Part shown: positions 31,566-42,747 of the stretch, in pieces
Layout of the letters: each line of letters opens with the position of its first letter
Position numbering within the stretch: the stretch's first letter is position 1
NCBI RefSeq assembly: GCF_001641265.1
Contig: NW_020167525.1
Location: 1,590,501-1,654,500 of the forward strand
Length of the DNA stretch: 64,000 bases
Reading direction: 5' to 3'
From: Pseudogymnoascus destructans
Lineage: Eukaryota; Ascomycota; Leotiomycetes; Thelebolales; Thelebolaceae
Program-made: the position numbers and the translations under genes
Notes under the pieces: generated by a model
The model's database searches: none
The model's input: the letters and a program-made list of their open reading frames with translations, nothing else
What the model was told of the DNA's origin: nothing

Positions 31566-31637
31566 GACACTAAAAGAGGGTTACTATAAGTATTACTATA
31601 AGATTTGGGTGCTTTACTTACCAGTTTGCCAGCCAGT

Positions 31638-32572
31638 TGTAATGGTGGGTGCACCAGATGTGAGAATCTAGCCACCCAAGGAAGGGATGATTTTACTAAG
31701 ACAACACACTGTCTTAGGAAACAGAGCCAAAGGGTCGTAGCTTAGACTATTCCACAACGCAGCAATCAGGTGTGTGATGTAGTGAAGTGGTTCAGACAAG
31801 TTGCAACAAATGTTGAGTCTGGGAACTCAGGGGTAAGTCAGAGGTTAACACCTCACTGACTTTTCAGAAACAAGGAGTAACAAGATGAATGCTTGGAAGC
31901 TTGTAAAAGACGTGGAAGTATGTGATAGTCGATTTACTGTATTGTCTGCTTGCCCTTTCTTAAGGAAAGGGCAATCCTATTTATGCCAAAGGAGTGTAGT
32001 TCTCTCATTTTCCATGGCTTTCCATGACTAACCAGGCTTGGTAAATGTATTAGAAATCAAGTGCACCCACAACTAGCTTGCTAATCATGTAGTGAACGTA
32101 AGAGAATCCCATAGAACCATCTCTTGGGTTCCTAGCCTATAGGAAGTGAAAAGGAGGTCCAAGGTCAGAGTACCTATAGATAAATTATGTCATAACTTAA
32201 CCAATCTTGTGGGTAACTAAGGAGCGATGACGTGTAATGAATCATAGAGGGTTGTAGAAGCTTCTAGAGCTATCGTTCATGTTCCTAGGCCTCTAGTTGG
32301 TAGAGATATGCCATGTGGTAGTATTGGCCCACCCCCTTAAGGAGGAGATTTTCTTAATAACTTGTTCAATGAGTGTCCAAATGATATGCCGTGATGTATG
32401 TAGCATAAACAGATGTAGTAGAAGAGTTTGCAGCAATCGTTGAGTAGTATTGCTTCTGTTGTTGATGTGATAAGCCAAGATATGTATGTTGACTTGTAGG
32501 TTTGAGGAGGAGATTTCTAAGTTTGCTCTTGAGTTTGATAGCAAACTGAGTGCAACGAATGTCAGTATGACA
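31638..32572. mobile_element. solo LTR, family A (copy A3)
   Basis: A 935-bp copy, TGTAATGG...TATGACA, flanked by CCAGT on both sides (31633-31637 and 32573-32577). It sits in the first exon or leader of the histone H3-like gene and separates it from the shared promoter. Confidence 0.93.
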
Positions 32573-32577
32573 CCAGT

Positions 32578-32945
32578 AGCAATTCACATAGCCATGTTGA
32601 TCTGAAGGTCGGGGGGGTGTTGTGTAGGAAAAATAAAGGTAGGGTGAGGTTGTTGTTGTTGGGGTTATGAGCTAGCTCACTTAGTAAAATGTCTTCAGCT
32701 TCACTTTTTGTATGGTAGTAGGCGATAAAGGTGAATTCTCCCACAACAATAGTAAGGACAACAATAGTAAGCGACCTTATTGACGTGTTTTACCCCACAA
32801 CAACAACCTTCTTCTTCAACCTTCTTCGTGAACCCCCAACACCCCCAACACCCCCAACACCACCGACACTTCTAAGATCAAGGAGGTAAGTCTACTCAAT
32901 CCTTTCTACTTACTTTATAGTAATTGTTATAGTAAGACAGCCACG
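32578..32945. promoter_or_regulatory. divergent promoter with similar leaders on both sides
   Basis: The region lies between the H3-like gene (minus) and the unknown gene (plus). Both leaders, each read in its own direction, follow the same order: CCCCA plus CAACAACAACCT, then a C-rich ACACCCCC tract, then a GAC...TTC...AGATCAA segment. The centre holds two direct copies of ACAACAATAGTAAG. The plus-strand leader carries a likely intron starting GTAAGT near 32887. Fungal core histone genes are also usually arranged as divergent pairs. Confidence 0.5.
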
Positions 32946-34042
32946 ATGGTTGGAAAATGAAAGAACGACGACGAGAAGTCGAAGAACAAGAATACCCAGC
33001 AGGTCACAAAACACCGCAACAACATGAGTGAAGTTGAACACAGAATCGACAACGCCAAGAGGGCAGATACAGCTGCTGTTTCATATGCCTTGCGAAATCT
33101 CCGGGCAACTTCTGAGTTCAAGAACCTCGACAGCCAAGCTCAAGAACGTCGAGTAGAAGCCAAAAAGACCGAGGTAGCTCTCAAGCGGTAAGATCTATTC
33201 CTATCCACTGTTATAGTAATAAGTATAGTAACATAGAAACAGTGTACGTGATGGAAAGTATGCAACTGTTGTTCAGCAACGTCTTGGGATTGGTGAGGGA
33301 GGCGGGGCATATTCTCTTTGGGACGATGAAAACATTGCTTGGGAAACTGAGGATGAGGATGATGAGGTAGTGCAAGAGGCTATGTGGAGGGAAGATGAGA
33401 AGGCCAATGGCGTTGATGATGTTGGAATTCAGAAGATCCAGAGAGAGATGGTGGCACAATCTGTCGCTACAACCAAGGTATGGATGAGAACCCATTACCC
33501 ATTACATTTGAGCTTTACTAATATAATATAGAAGGTGGATCAGTTGGGATTCTCCCTCTGGTGCCGAAAGTGGAGGGTTGCATACTAATCAATGTTACGA
33601 CTAATGAAGAAGGTCAACACAGACCCAGACTTCCTTGAGAAATTGCCCCCTGCAATTGATCCAACTACAGGGTAAGTAACTATAGTAATAATTATAGTAA
33701 CTAGCTAACATCTCTAGGATCTACTACAACAAGGTTCCGCCACATCTATACTTCTCAAAGACGGAAATGGCTGTTTGGAGAAACTTCACCTCATGGAATC
33801 TTGATGGTGACATTGCATATCTTCCTGGGCCAGCTGAGTGGTACCCTGATGATTACGATACTACTCAGCATGGTTTCCATATTGATCTTGATGCTGGCAG
33901 AGCATATGAAGCTTGGGAGATGTTGGCTGAAGAAACCGAGCCTACCAATTTCAAGTGGGTCTTGCCATCCGATGATACATTGGTACTGTTGCCTCCAACA
34001 AAAGAATCAGAGGAGTTTCTCAGCCAGTTCTACGAAATGTAG
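32946..34042 (+). pseudogene. unknown gene paired with the H3-like gene
   Basis: Segments 32946-33187, 33237-33477, 33532-33671 and 33718-34042 sum to 948 nt in one frame (315 residues). Two stops are inside: TGA at codon 5 (32958-32960) and TAA at 33586-33588. A second Met at 33024 would avoid the first stop. The N-terminal third is Lys/Glu-rich and helical (EFKNLDSQAQERRVEAKK). The middle is acidic (WETEDEDDEVVQEAMW). The C-terminus is aromatic-rich (MAVWRNFTSWNLDGDIAYLP, FHIDLDAGRAYEAWEMLAEE). No domain is recognised. Three introns, counting one in the leader, carry the TATAGTAA motif; one does not. Confidence 0.6.
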
Positions 34043-34158
34043 ATTAGTTTCTTCTTCTACAATAGTCTAGGTAGATCAATACACTACTGTTGATGCTACC
34101 ACTTCTTAGTTTACTATAAATATTACTATAATTGGCTTATAAGGCTATAGGCCCATAA

Positions 34159-35068
34159 TGTAATGGTGGGTGCACCAGATGTGAGAATCTAGCCACCCAA
34201 GGAAGGGATGAATTTACTAAGACAACACACTGTCTTAGAAAACAGAGCCAAAGGATCGTAGCTTAGACTATTCCACAACGCAGCAATCAGGTGTGTGATG
34301 TAGTGAAGTGGTTCAGACAAGTTGCAACAAATGTTGAGTTTGGGAACTCAGGGGTAAGTCAGAGGTTAACACCCTCACTGACTTTTCAGAAACAAGGAGT
34401 AACAAGATGAATGCTTGGAAGCTTGGAAAAGACATGGAAGTATGTGATAGTCGATTTACTGTATTGTCTGCTTGCCCTTTCTTAAGGAAAGGGCAATCCT
34501 ATTTATGCTAAAGGAGTGTAGTTCTCTCATTTTCCAAGACTTTCCATGACTTACCAGGCTTGGTAACTGTAGTCGACGTAAGAGAATCCCATAGAACCAT
34601 CTCTTAGGTTCGTAGCCTATAGGAAGTAAAAGGAGTCCAAGGTCAGAGTACCCCTATAGACAAATTATGTCATAGACAAATTATGTCATAACTTAACCAA
34701 TCTTGTGGGTAACTAAAGATCGATGACATGTAATGAATCATAGAAGTTCGTAGGAGCTTTTAGAGCTATCGTTCATGCTCCTAGGCCTCTAGTTGGTAGA
34801 GATATGTCATGTGGTAGTATGAGTGATGTCATGTAATGAATCATAGAGGGTTGTAGAGATATGCTATGTGGTAATATCGGCCCAGTAACTAAGGAGCGAT
34901 GACGTGTAATGAATCATAGATGGTTGTAGCAATCATTGAGTAGTATTGCTCTTGTTGTTGGTGTGATAAACCAAAATATGTATAGTGACTTGTAGGTTTG
35001 AGGAGGAGATTTCCAAGTTTGCTCTTGAGTTTGATAGCAAACTGAGTGCAACGAATGTCAGTATGACA
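34159..35068. mobile_element. solo LTR, family A (copy A4)
   Basis: A 910-bp copy flanked by CATAA on both sides (34154-34158 and 35069-35073). It is more diverged than A3, with internal duplications near 34660-34690 and 34820-34920. It separates the unknown gene from the hAT transposase. Confidence 0.93.
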
Positions 35069-35280
35069 CATAATACCAAAACACGCTACTACCATATACT
35101 CCACAAGTAATCTAAAATATTCTAAAGAGGAGAATTCAAGCGAAATAGAGAAGTACGTATAGAATAGATGTAGACCTTAATAAATATTCAGGTTGACTGT
35201 TTTATTTTCCTTATAATAATATAATATTGAATATTTTAAAATATTATGTCTTATAACTAATATTTAAGTTCGCCAGCACA

Positions 35281-37946
35281 ACCTTATAGTGATGTATTCT
35301 CTCTTGATGAGCCTTTATCTAGTAATAGAACACCTGAGATTGAGTCCTCCCAACAACTTAACAACCAATGGGATGGGCTAGAAAAGATCCAAGGTCTAAA
35401 TATGCTAAAGTGGGACGCCTTCAAAGGCAGACCTATTCAACGACTGGTGGCATTACCAGTCCTGGTATAAAGAGCAGCCAAATATGTTTTTAAGCACTGA
35501 TAAGCAAATCAACTGGGGGTCAACAACCCGGACCTCATTATCATGGAGACACTTTGACCAAGGAGCTCGAAAATCAACTGGGGAACCAGTAATTGTTTGC
35601 CAGAGGTGTTTGAAAATACTCATCCACCCAAGTATTAAAGGCTCAGGGACAAGCACAATGAGCACTCACCTTCAATCAGCTGGGTGTATAAGGAAGTCAT
35701 CAAACCATTCTACATTACATCAGAGCCAGCTCCGCCTCTCGCAATCCTCTCCAGTAAGCAATATTACATATTACTATACTTATTACTATAAACATACCTA
35801 ACTATTATTTAGAGTATGCGGCTACAACCAGAAGACGACCCAAAGGAAGCATTCTACAGTTACGTTCTTGAGACTGTAGTATCTCTTAACATATCATTCC
35901 GATTTGTTGAGAATCCTATTTGGAGAGAGATGGCATTATGGCAGAATCAGAAATATCCACTTCCTTCACCAACAACCTTACGGCGGCGCCTTGATGTTAT
36001 GGTTAGTAATGCACAGCAGATTGCCCTTCATGGTCTTGTACCTGGGGCAAGGTGTGCATTATCTCTTGACAATTGGTCTAGCCCTGGAACAAGGCACTCC
36101 TTTATGGGTATTATGGCAACATTCATTACTGATAAATGGGAATACCATGAGGCTTTAATTGGGTTTGAGTATCTTGATGGAGCCCATACAGGGAAAGATC
36201 TTGCAACCTTGTCCAGCGTGTTATATCCCAATATCACCTCGATGGTAGAGTTCATTGTATTACAACTGATAATGCAAGTAATAATACTTCAATGATGGGG
36301 GTTATTAACGACATGGTAAAAGAGCTATCATCAGAGCCAACAAGATACCATGATGGAGTCATTCACAATATACCATGCTTCGCACATATTGTCCAGCTTG
36401 CACAAAAGGCTCTCCTTGTAACGCTGACTTCTAAACGATAGAAGACACAGAGGTTCTCTTGCGTAAAGGTTTACTTATCAGAGGAGGCAGGGGATCAGAC
36501 ACAAAGGCTTCAAGTAACACGTTACTAGTATATAACAAATACTGTATTGAGTTGAGCACGAAGCTCCTATCTAAGGAAATACTATCTACTTATATAGTGG
36601 CGTCGTGCCTAGTGGACTCTTGGGAACTCACTCGAGTCCTCGGAGTCCTGGACTCTTAGGATTCTTCTCATCATCCTGCGAGTCCGTCACGTGCCTAGTG
36701 GACTCCTGGGAACTCACTCGAGTCCTCGGAGTCCTGGACTCTTAGGACTCTTCTCATCATCCTGCGAGTCCGTCACGTGATACTTTCGGAACTACTATTC
36801 CCCGCTGCCCCTCCAGGTACCAGGGCCGGTCTCATGCGACCTCCCTCCTTCCTGTCCTGTAGTTGGCCAGCCTTCTTGTTCCGTCGTAACACTCCTTGGG
36901 TCAATCCGATTAAACCCAACAAACTCAGAGCTACAGACTGACTGGGAGAAAATTCAGCCAACGAGATTAGAGATCTAAGTAAAGAGAGGGGCCTTCCATG
37001 GACCCTTGCCAAGGTATGTTTATAGTAATTTTTATAGTAATTGCCACTAATATAAAACTAGCTTCGGAAGCTAGCTGTCTTTGTGAATTCAAGTTCACAG
37101 CGAAGAGAGAGATTTATGGGAATCCAAAGACAGTGTATTAAAGATGGAGCAAAGGTCTTACAACTTATCCAAGATGTGTTGACGCGATGGGACTCAACCC
37201 TACATATGATGCTACGAGCAGTCTTACTCCAAGAAGCAGTGAATAAGTTTACAACTGAGTTTACTGCAGCTAATATATTTCATATTAGTCCCCCAGAGTG
37301 GAAACACATCACCTACCTTATTGATGTTACTCGCCAGTTTAGCTTCTGGACCTCAAACATGGGTATAGCAAGTGGTGCTCGACTAGGCTTTGTTTTACCA
37401 GCATATGACGAGCTATTTGAAGGGCTTGAGGAGTGTACCCGTCGGCTAAAGCCACTACAAGACCCATGGATCAAAAAGCTTCTTATAGCTATTGATAAAG
37501 CTATTCAAAAGCTTGACAAGTATTATACAAGATCTTGTACAGGTACTGGAAGCTTCTATGCCTTTGGAGCTATTCTATCTCCCCAGTTAAAGATGGAAGT
37601 GTTTAACCCTGACTATTGTTGGTTAAATCCTGAAACAAACTGGCAGAGGCATTTTGAGAAGCAATTCCGGGCTATATACTCAACATTACGCCAACCAAGA
37701 AAGGTCAAAGCAGCACCAGTCACAGTATACAGAACTAGACAAGGACCCAATGGCTTTAATGTTAAATCGGAAGCGAAGCTATAACTCCTTAAGTCAGGCC
37801 ACTGACCAGGGAGGAGAGATTGAGCGGTACCTTGCTTTCCGTAAGTCTATTATAGTAATAATTATAGTAATTATTACTAACTTTTACTAGCACCCTCCCA
37901 CCAACCACCATTATTATGGTGGAAAGATAACGAGCGATTATTCTAA
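35281..37946 (+). pseudogene. hAT-family transposase, broken
   Basis: The frame opens near 35281 (YSDVFSLDEPLSS), shifts by one base near 35440, and gives a BED-type zinc finger (SWRHFD, CQRCLK, STHLQSAGC). After a motif-bearing intron (35756-35813) comes the hAT core: CALSLDNWSSPGTRHSFMG, TDKWEYHEALIGFEYLDG. The frame is lost near 36295-36440. From about 36980 it continues through another motif-bearing intron (37016-37064) to DVLTRWDSTLHMML. After a third such intron the dimerisation segment PLLWWKDNERLF ends at a stop near 37946. A tandem-repeat insertion lies in the broken part. Confidence 0.82.
36605..36776. repeat. 86-bp direct duplication rich in GAGTCC/GGACTC
   Basis: Two adjacent 86-bp copies (36605-36690 and 36691-36776) differ at only a few bases. 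Each contains several copies of GAGTCC or its complement, including ACTCGAGTCCTCGGAGTCC, so each can fold on itself. They lie in the disrupted middle of the hAT gene. Confidence 0.85.
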
Positions 37947-38069
37947 TGGCGTACTCCTTTTTTTGATACGAGAAAATCCTCCTCTTTAGTGGTTTGTACA
38001 ACTTACATACCTTTTCCTTGTCTATACTGATGATATCACAGCTTCTTGCGTGCGCTCTAGGTGCAATCG

Positions 38070-38180
38070 TGTAACGATGTACGGTTACGCTCACGCTACA
38101 TCCCACTGAGCCAAAAAAGACTATAGTATTCCGGCTCGGCTATATATACCATACGCACTGTAATGGTCGGCACCCGTTAT
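38070..38180 (+). mobile_element. MITE family M, degenerate copy M1
   Basis: It follows the 131-bp MITE seen at 42828-42958: TGTAACGATGTACGGTTACGC, then ATCCCACTGAGCCAAAA and TAGTATTCCGGCTCG, with CACCCGTTA at the end. It lacks the central GCCCGGAATACGCG part. It abuts the start of the regulator remnant. Confidence 0.75.
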
Positions 38181-39328
38181 AAATCGCTAAGTTATCCATT
38201 CCAAGACGCTTATGAGCAAGCAACACTCGATCCTCAGAAATATAGGAACCTACCGTCACTACTCACTCGCTCAAACATGGATAATGCTGAGGCTTACTAT
38301 TCATTTGCGCAAAGACGACTCGGTCTCCTGAATCAATCGATGCTAGCCTGCAGTGTTATTTCATCTCTGGCCTATAACTTATGTACTCTTTTCAACCTCT
38401 AAAGGCATTTCAAAACTTTCATCAAGCTTCTATTACGTATCAAATATATTCCAAGTCGGTGCCGGAATGCCCGGAAGATTCAAGGGACAATAAGCTTAAG
38501 CAGCGACTGTTCTGGAGCTGTTTTAAATCGGAATGGTACAGCTATAGCAAACCTTTAAAATCCCCATCTAACCTGTTATAATAGTGAAATATTATCTGAT
38601 TGGTGTACAACTCAGAATTTAGCTCCCAACTCCTCAGAAGTGCCATCCACAGCTTCTACAACATCTCCTACGTACCACCCACATCCAGATGATATTTTAC
38701 GAAGAGAGCAGCAGCAAAGTTAGTTTTACTATCTCTCAGAAATTGCACTGCGTCGCAAATCGGGTTCTGAATTACTTCTATCAGGGCGGCCACGAGTTCT
38801 GGGCGGAAACTGGCCTTCGGCCTATAACCCAAGCGGCAAATGAGTTTTTGCGACAGCTCAATCAATGGTAAATGCCTTCCATCGCCTGTTAGATACAACG
38901 AAGAGAATAAGAGCGAAATTCCGAGTGAAGAGCTGCCGCGCATGCTTCGCACTCGCGCATTAGAGATACGAAGCTGGATCTTTCGCCCTTTTTTATTCCA
39001 CGCCATTCATTCCTCGGCAGACAGTCCTCATCAGATGATGGTTAGACCATAGGCCATCAGCTGCTGCATCCAACTCATCGAAGCTAATTCACTACACCAC
39101 CTCCACCACGGAACCTGGTATACTATCCGTTTAAGTACCACCTCGGCATTGTTGATTTGTGCCGCAGCAAAAAAGGGGCTTGCTCCTACTAGGTGGCTTC
39201 AGACAGTCCAACTCGCTATAGAGACTCTACTATTCTGGGGAAATGAAGGCTCGAGAGACACCTATAAGGCAAGACTCGTTCCTCAGGAGCTAATGGATGA
39301 ATTCATAAATTCGGAATATGTAACCTAG
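38181..39328 (+). pseudogene. fungal-specific transcription factor domain remnant
   Basis: Pieces in different frames line up with the middle and end of the fungal_trans domain of Zn2Cys6 regulators. They are LKAFQNFHQASITYQIY with LKQRLFWSCFKSEW (38390-38570), ISQKLHCVANRVLNYFYQGG (about 38720-38790), EIPSEELPRMLRTRALEIRS with IFRPFLFHAIHS (about 38900-39010), and TWYTIRLSTTSALLICAAAK through QELMDEFINSEYVT with a stop at 39326-39328. The DNA-binding N-terminus is absent, and several frameshifts are present. The left edge abuts MITE M1. Confidence 0.7.
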
Positions 39329-39895
39329 ATCGAAGAGTATAGTGCGTGATAGGCTATATTACTGTAATGGAATACGATCTTAGTAATTAATGGAAAGGCT
39401 ATAAGGGCTAAAAAGAGGCTGCGTTATAAATACTTGAGGTGCAAATAATTAATACTGCCGAGATTCAGGTTCAATGTCACAAAGTCGCATCTATGACATC
39501 TATCCCTTACGCATTGAATAGATAGCGAGCATATTGCGTATAACAATATCTACGAGTGGACGCTACCGATTTGATAATTGACACTAAATATTGATATGCA
39601 AGGCTAGCGATTGTCGGGCCTGGAAGATGAGACACTGCATTGCCGATACTCCCGATTCTAACTCATACTAGGCCCCACCATGGTGCGAACAATACCTATT
39701 GTTCTAGGTAGTTAAGTAACTATGGAGAATGCGGGGAATGTGCGGAGAGTGCATCTACAAGTTCTGATCAGATGCGGGGAAAGGATAGTACCAAACTTAG
39801 AATCTCCAGGTGACCAACCAGTTCGAGGTTGCTAATTACATGGTATACAATAATACGTAGGCACTTGCTTTTTGGCGAATCCTCTGATAGCTGTA
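39329..39895. other. no gene recognised
   Basis: AT-moderate spacer between the regulator remnant and pogo element P3. No supportable feature is seen. Confidence 0.5.
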
Positions 39896-40887
39896 ATCGT
39901 CGGAACCGACCCTATTGCATAGGGTTGAGGTAAGCAAAGAGCGTTCGCAACAGCCAAAATTTGTAGGCCATTACATAGTAATTTATATGAAAAGATACTT
40001 CAATTGAACAACTACTCGTAATTCTCATATCTATGCCACTCAAATTCGTGCTCGCTCCCACACTCCCACTCTCACTTTCGCTCTCTGCCTCTGGATCCGG
40101 AATTGGGTCTTGGTCCTCTATAGGAATTGGATTGCCAGCTTTTTGACAGGCTTTTACCCTCTTCTTCCGGAGGCGTTCTTGCTTCCAGGCTTCAACTCCT
40201 GCCCTATAGAGCTGCTTGCGGGCCTGGTTAGTAGCCTAACGGGCTATCCGAGCTTCTTTAGAAGCCTCTTTCTCTGCTGCTCGCTCTGCCTTTTTAGCCT
40301 GTTGAGCTCGCGCATCCTCTACAGTAAGAGCACCTCCAATTTGTAGGCGTGCGCGGCTACTACGCCCCCTATTGTTTATGGTCGTTAACCTGCCATTGTA
40401 GAATTGAGACGTTAAGCTCTTGAAGTTGTCCGTGAGCTAATAATACTTCTGTGCTAATAACCCAATTGTTATAACGCTGTCGAGAGGGGCTACTAAGTAG
40501 GACTGGAAGCGTCGCTTTTTCAATGCTGGTACAATAGATGGTAAAGTAGGAGCTAGTTTTGAGTATTTCCGTAGCTTCGTGAGTGCATTCTCATAAACGA
40601 GCGTATATTATACTCAAGATCAAGGTTCCATATTGCAGAATGGACTGCTTCGCGGTGCCAATGCTTACAAGGCTGGAAAATCCCAACATCTAAGGGCTGT
40701 AGAATATGGGTAAGATGCGAAGGGAAGGCGTAGGTGATAATATTATGCTCTGCTGCATATATCGTGAACTCTGGCGTTCGGTGACTACTATGAGAGTCTA
40801 ATAGTAGTAGCTTAACGTCGGAAGTAGGAGTGCTTAGCGTCTGAAAAATGAAGTGATCAAGCCACTCCATAGTTGGTCGTTCGTATA

Positions 40888-42747
40888 ACGTACATGTATA
40901 GCGAAAGCGCCAAACAAGCGAAAGCGCCAAAATGATGCGGTGACCAAACCCCCCAACTAAATGTTAAATTCCTCAACAACAAAACATGCCCCATAAAAAC
41001 GATGAAAGCCAATTAGTGCTAGCTATCCAGGCTATGCAAAGCGACCCAAAGTTACGCCTTCGAGTTGCTGCTAGGATCTATTCTGTGGACCACCGCAAGC
41101 TAGGTCGTCGTCTAGAAGGTGTACCTTCACGACGCGATATCCAAGCCAACTCACGGAAATTAACTAACCTAGAGGAGTCCGTCCTTGTTCAGTATATACT
41201 CGACCTAGCTGCCAAAGGGTTTCCTCCTCGGCTGTCTGTTGTTGAAGATATGGCAAGTCGACTACTTGCAACACGCGACGCGTCACGCGTTGGGTCGCGT
41301 TGGGCTTCAAACTTTGTTAAGCGGCGTGTAGAGCTCCAGACACGCTTTCAGCGCAAATACGACTACCAGAGGGCTAAGTGCGAAGATCCAGAAGTTATTA
41401 ATGGCTGGTTTGAGCTTGTGCGTAACACAATTGCGAAATATGGTATCGATGAAGCAGATATCTACAACTTTGATGAGACTGGGTTTATGATGGGCGTTAT
41501 CTCAACTGCTATGGTTGTAACAAGCTCAGACGGGTGGGCAAAAGCAAAGAAGGTACAGCCTGGTAATCGGGAATGGGTTACAGTAATCCAAGGCGTTAGT
41601 TCTCAAGGTTGGGCAGTACCACCATTTATCATTGTTGCAGGCAAAAACCACCTTACATCTTGGTATGAGAATAGTGGATTTTCAAGCGATTGGGTGATTT
41701 CTGTTACTGAAAATGGCTGGACTACAAACGAGAGAGGCATGGATTGGATTCAGCACTTTGAGAAGCATACAAAGGCCCGGAGTGTTGGTGGTTATCGCTT
41801 GTTAGTCCTTGATGGTCATGAGAGCCACCACTCAGATGAGTTTGAGGAGTACTGCAAGGAACACAACATTATTACGCTTTGTATGCCTGCTCACTCTTCT
41901 CATCTACTCCAGCCACTTGATGTTGGCTGTTTCGGCCCGTTAAAGCAGGCCTATGGTCGGCAAATTGAAGATATGATGCAGGCTCATATTTCTCATATTA
42001 CAAAGGATGACTTCTTTCCTGCCTTCCACGCTGCATTTAACACTACAATGACGGAAAGTAACATTCGAGGCGGGTTCCGAGGGGCAGGGCTTCTTCCATT
42101 TGACCCTGAGAGAGTGATATCTACACTTGATCTTAAGTTAAGGACACCAACGCCTCCAAGCTCCCGCCCAGGTACTGCTCAACCTTGGGTTTCTCAGACA
42201 CCAAACAACCCAATTGAAGCTATGTCACAGTCTACATTTATTAAAACTCGGATTTCACGCCATCAAAATAGCTCTCCAACCTCAATCTATGCAGCTGTTG
42301 ACCAGTTTACAAAGGGTGCATCGCAAATAATGCATCAATTAGCACTGCTAAAGGGAGAGAACCAAAACCTACGACAGGCAAATGAAGTACTAAGCAAGCG
42401 CCGGAGAGCTAGGAAAACACGACTACAGCAAGGAGGATCACTTAGTCAACAAGGGGCGCAAGAGCTACAGGATGAGAGGGATGTTGTGCAGCAGGTAGAG
42501 CAGGAAATAAGGGCAAGCCGTGGTCGGAAGCCAAGGGAAGAAACCCATGCCCGTCACTGTGGCAAGTGTGGTGAGACTGGGCACAATGCGCGCACGTGTC
42601 AGATTGTAATAGACACCTCTGAGGAAGAGGACTCCGAGTAGTTTCAATTGATTTCTAATGTTGTGGTAGATTTATCGCAATGTTTGTCATGAGGGTAGAT
42701 AATTTTGGCGCTTTCGCTTGTTTGGCGCTTTCGCTATACATGTACGT
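40888..42747 (+). mobile_element. intact pogo-type transposon P2
   Basis: A 1860-bp element flanked by TA (40886-40887 and 42748-42749). It has perfect or near-perfect terminal inverted repeats of about 46 bp, starting ACGTACATGTATAGCGAAAG and including a direct repeat of GCGAAAGCGCCAAA. It encodes one uninterrupted transposase. The identical ends and open frame indicate a recent insertion, possibly still active. Confidence 0.9.
40986..42641 (+). CDS. pogo-type DDE_1 transposase with C-terminal zinc knuckle
   Basis: A single uninterrupted frame of 551 residues. The N-terminus carries a psq-like and a CENP-B/Tc5-type helix-turn-helix (about residues 15-140, with SRKLTNLEESVLVQYILDLA). The DDE_1 core (about 160-370) shows aspartates in YNFDETGFMM, LVLDGHESHH and QPLDVGCFGPLK. 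A Gln/Arg-rich coiled coil (about 440-515) precedes a CCHC knuckle, CGKCGETGHNARTC, and an acidic end. All parts needed for transposition appear present. The only upstream material is the 5' terminal repeat and about 50 bases of leader. Confidence 0.92.
   Translation: MPHKNDESQLVLAIQAMQSDPKLRLRVAARIYSVDHRKLGRRLEGVPSRRDIQANSRKLTNLEESVLVQYILDLAAKGFPPRLSVVEDMASRLLATRDASRVGSRWASNFVKRRVELQTRFQRKYDYQRAKCEDPEVINGWFELVRNTIAKYGIDEADIYNFDETGFMMGVISTAMVVTSSDGWAKAKKVQPGNREWVTVIQGVSSQGWAVPPFIIVAGKNHLTSWYENSGFSSDWVISVTENGWTTNERGMDWIQHFEKHTKARSVGGYRLLVLDGHESHHSDEFEEYCKEHNIITLCMPAHSSHLLQPLDVGCFGPLKQAYGRQIEDMMQAHISHITKDDFFPAFHAAFNTTMTESNIRGGFRGAGLLPFDPERVISTLDLKLRTPTPPSSRPGTAQPWVSQTPNNPIEAMSQSTFIKTRISRHQNSSPTSIYAAVDQFTKGASQIMHQLALLKGENQNLRQANEVLSKRRRARKTRLQQGGSLSQQGAQELQDERDVVQQVEQEIRASRGRKPREETHARHCGKCGETGHNARTCQIVIDTSEEEDSE

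Larger units (their letters stand above)
30626..37873. repeat. dispersed intronic motif, TATAGTAA boxes at 12-bp period
   Basis: The same arrangement, TATAGTAA, 4 bases, TATAGTAA (or its complement), occurs near 30628, 30866 (three boxes), 31124 and 31151 (a head-to-head pair forming a 22-bp-arm palindrome), 31580, 32919, 33212, 33682, 34115, 35769, 37022 and 37850. Nine of these sites fall inside seven or eight introns inferred independently from reading frames. In most, the boxes are in the sense of transcription. Two lie in 3' flanks. The spacing is constant at 4 bp although the spacer sequence varies. Confidence 0.85.
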
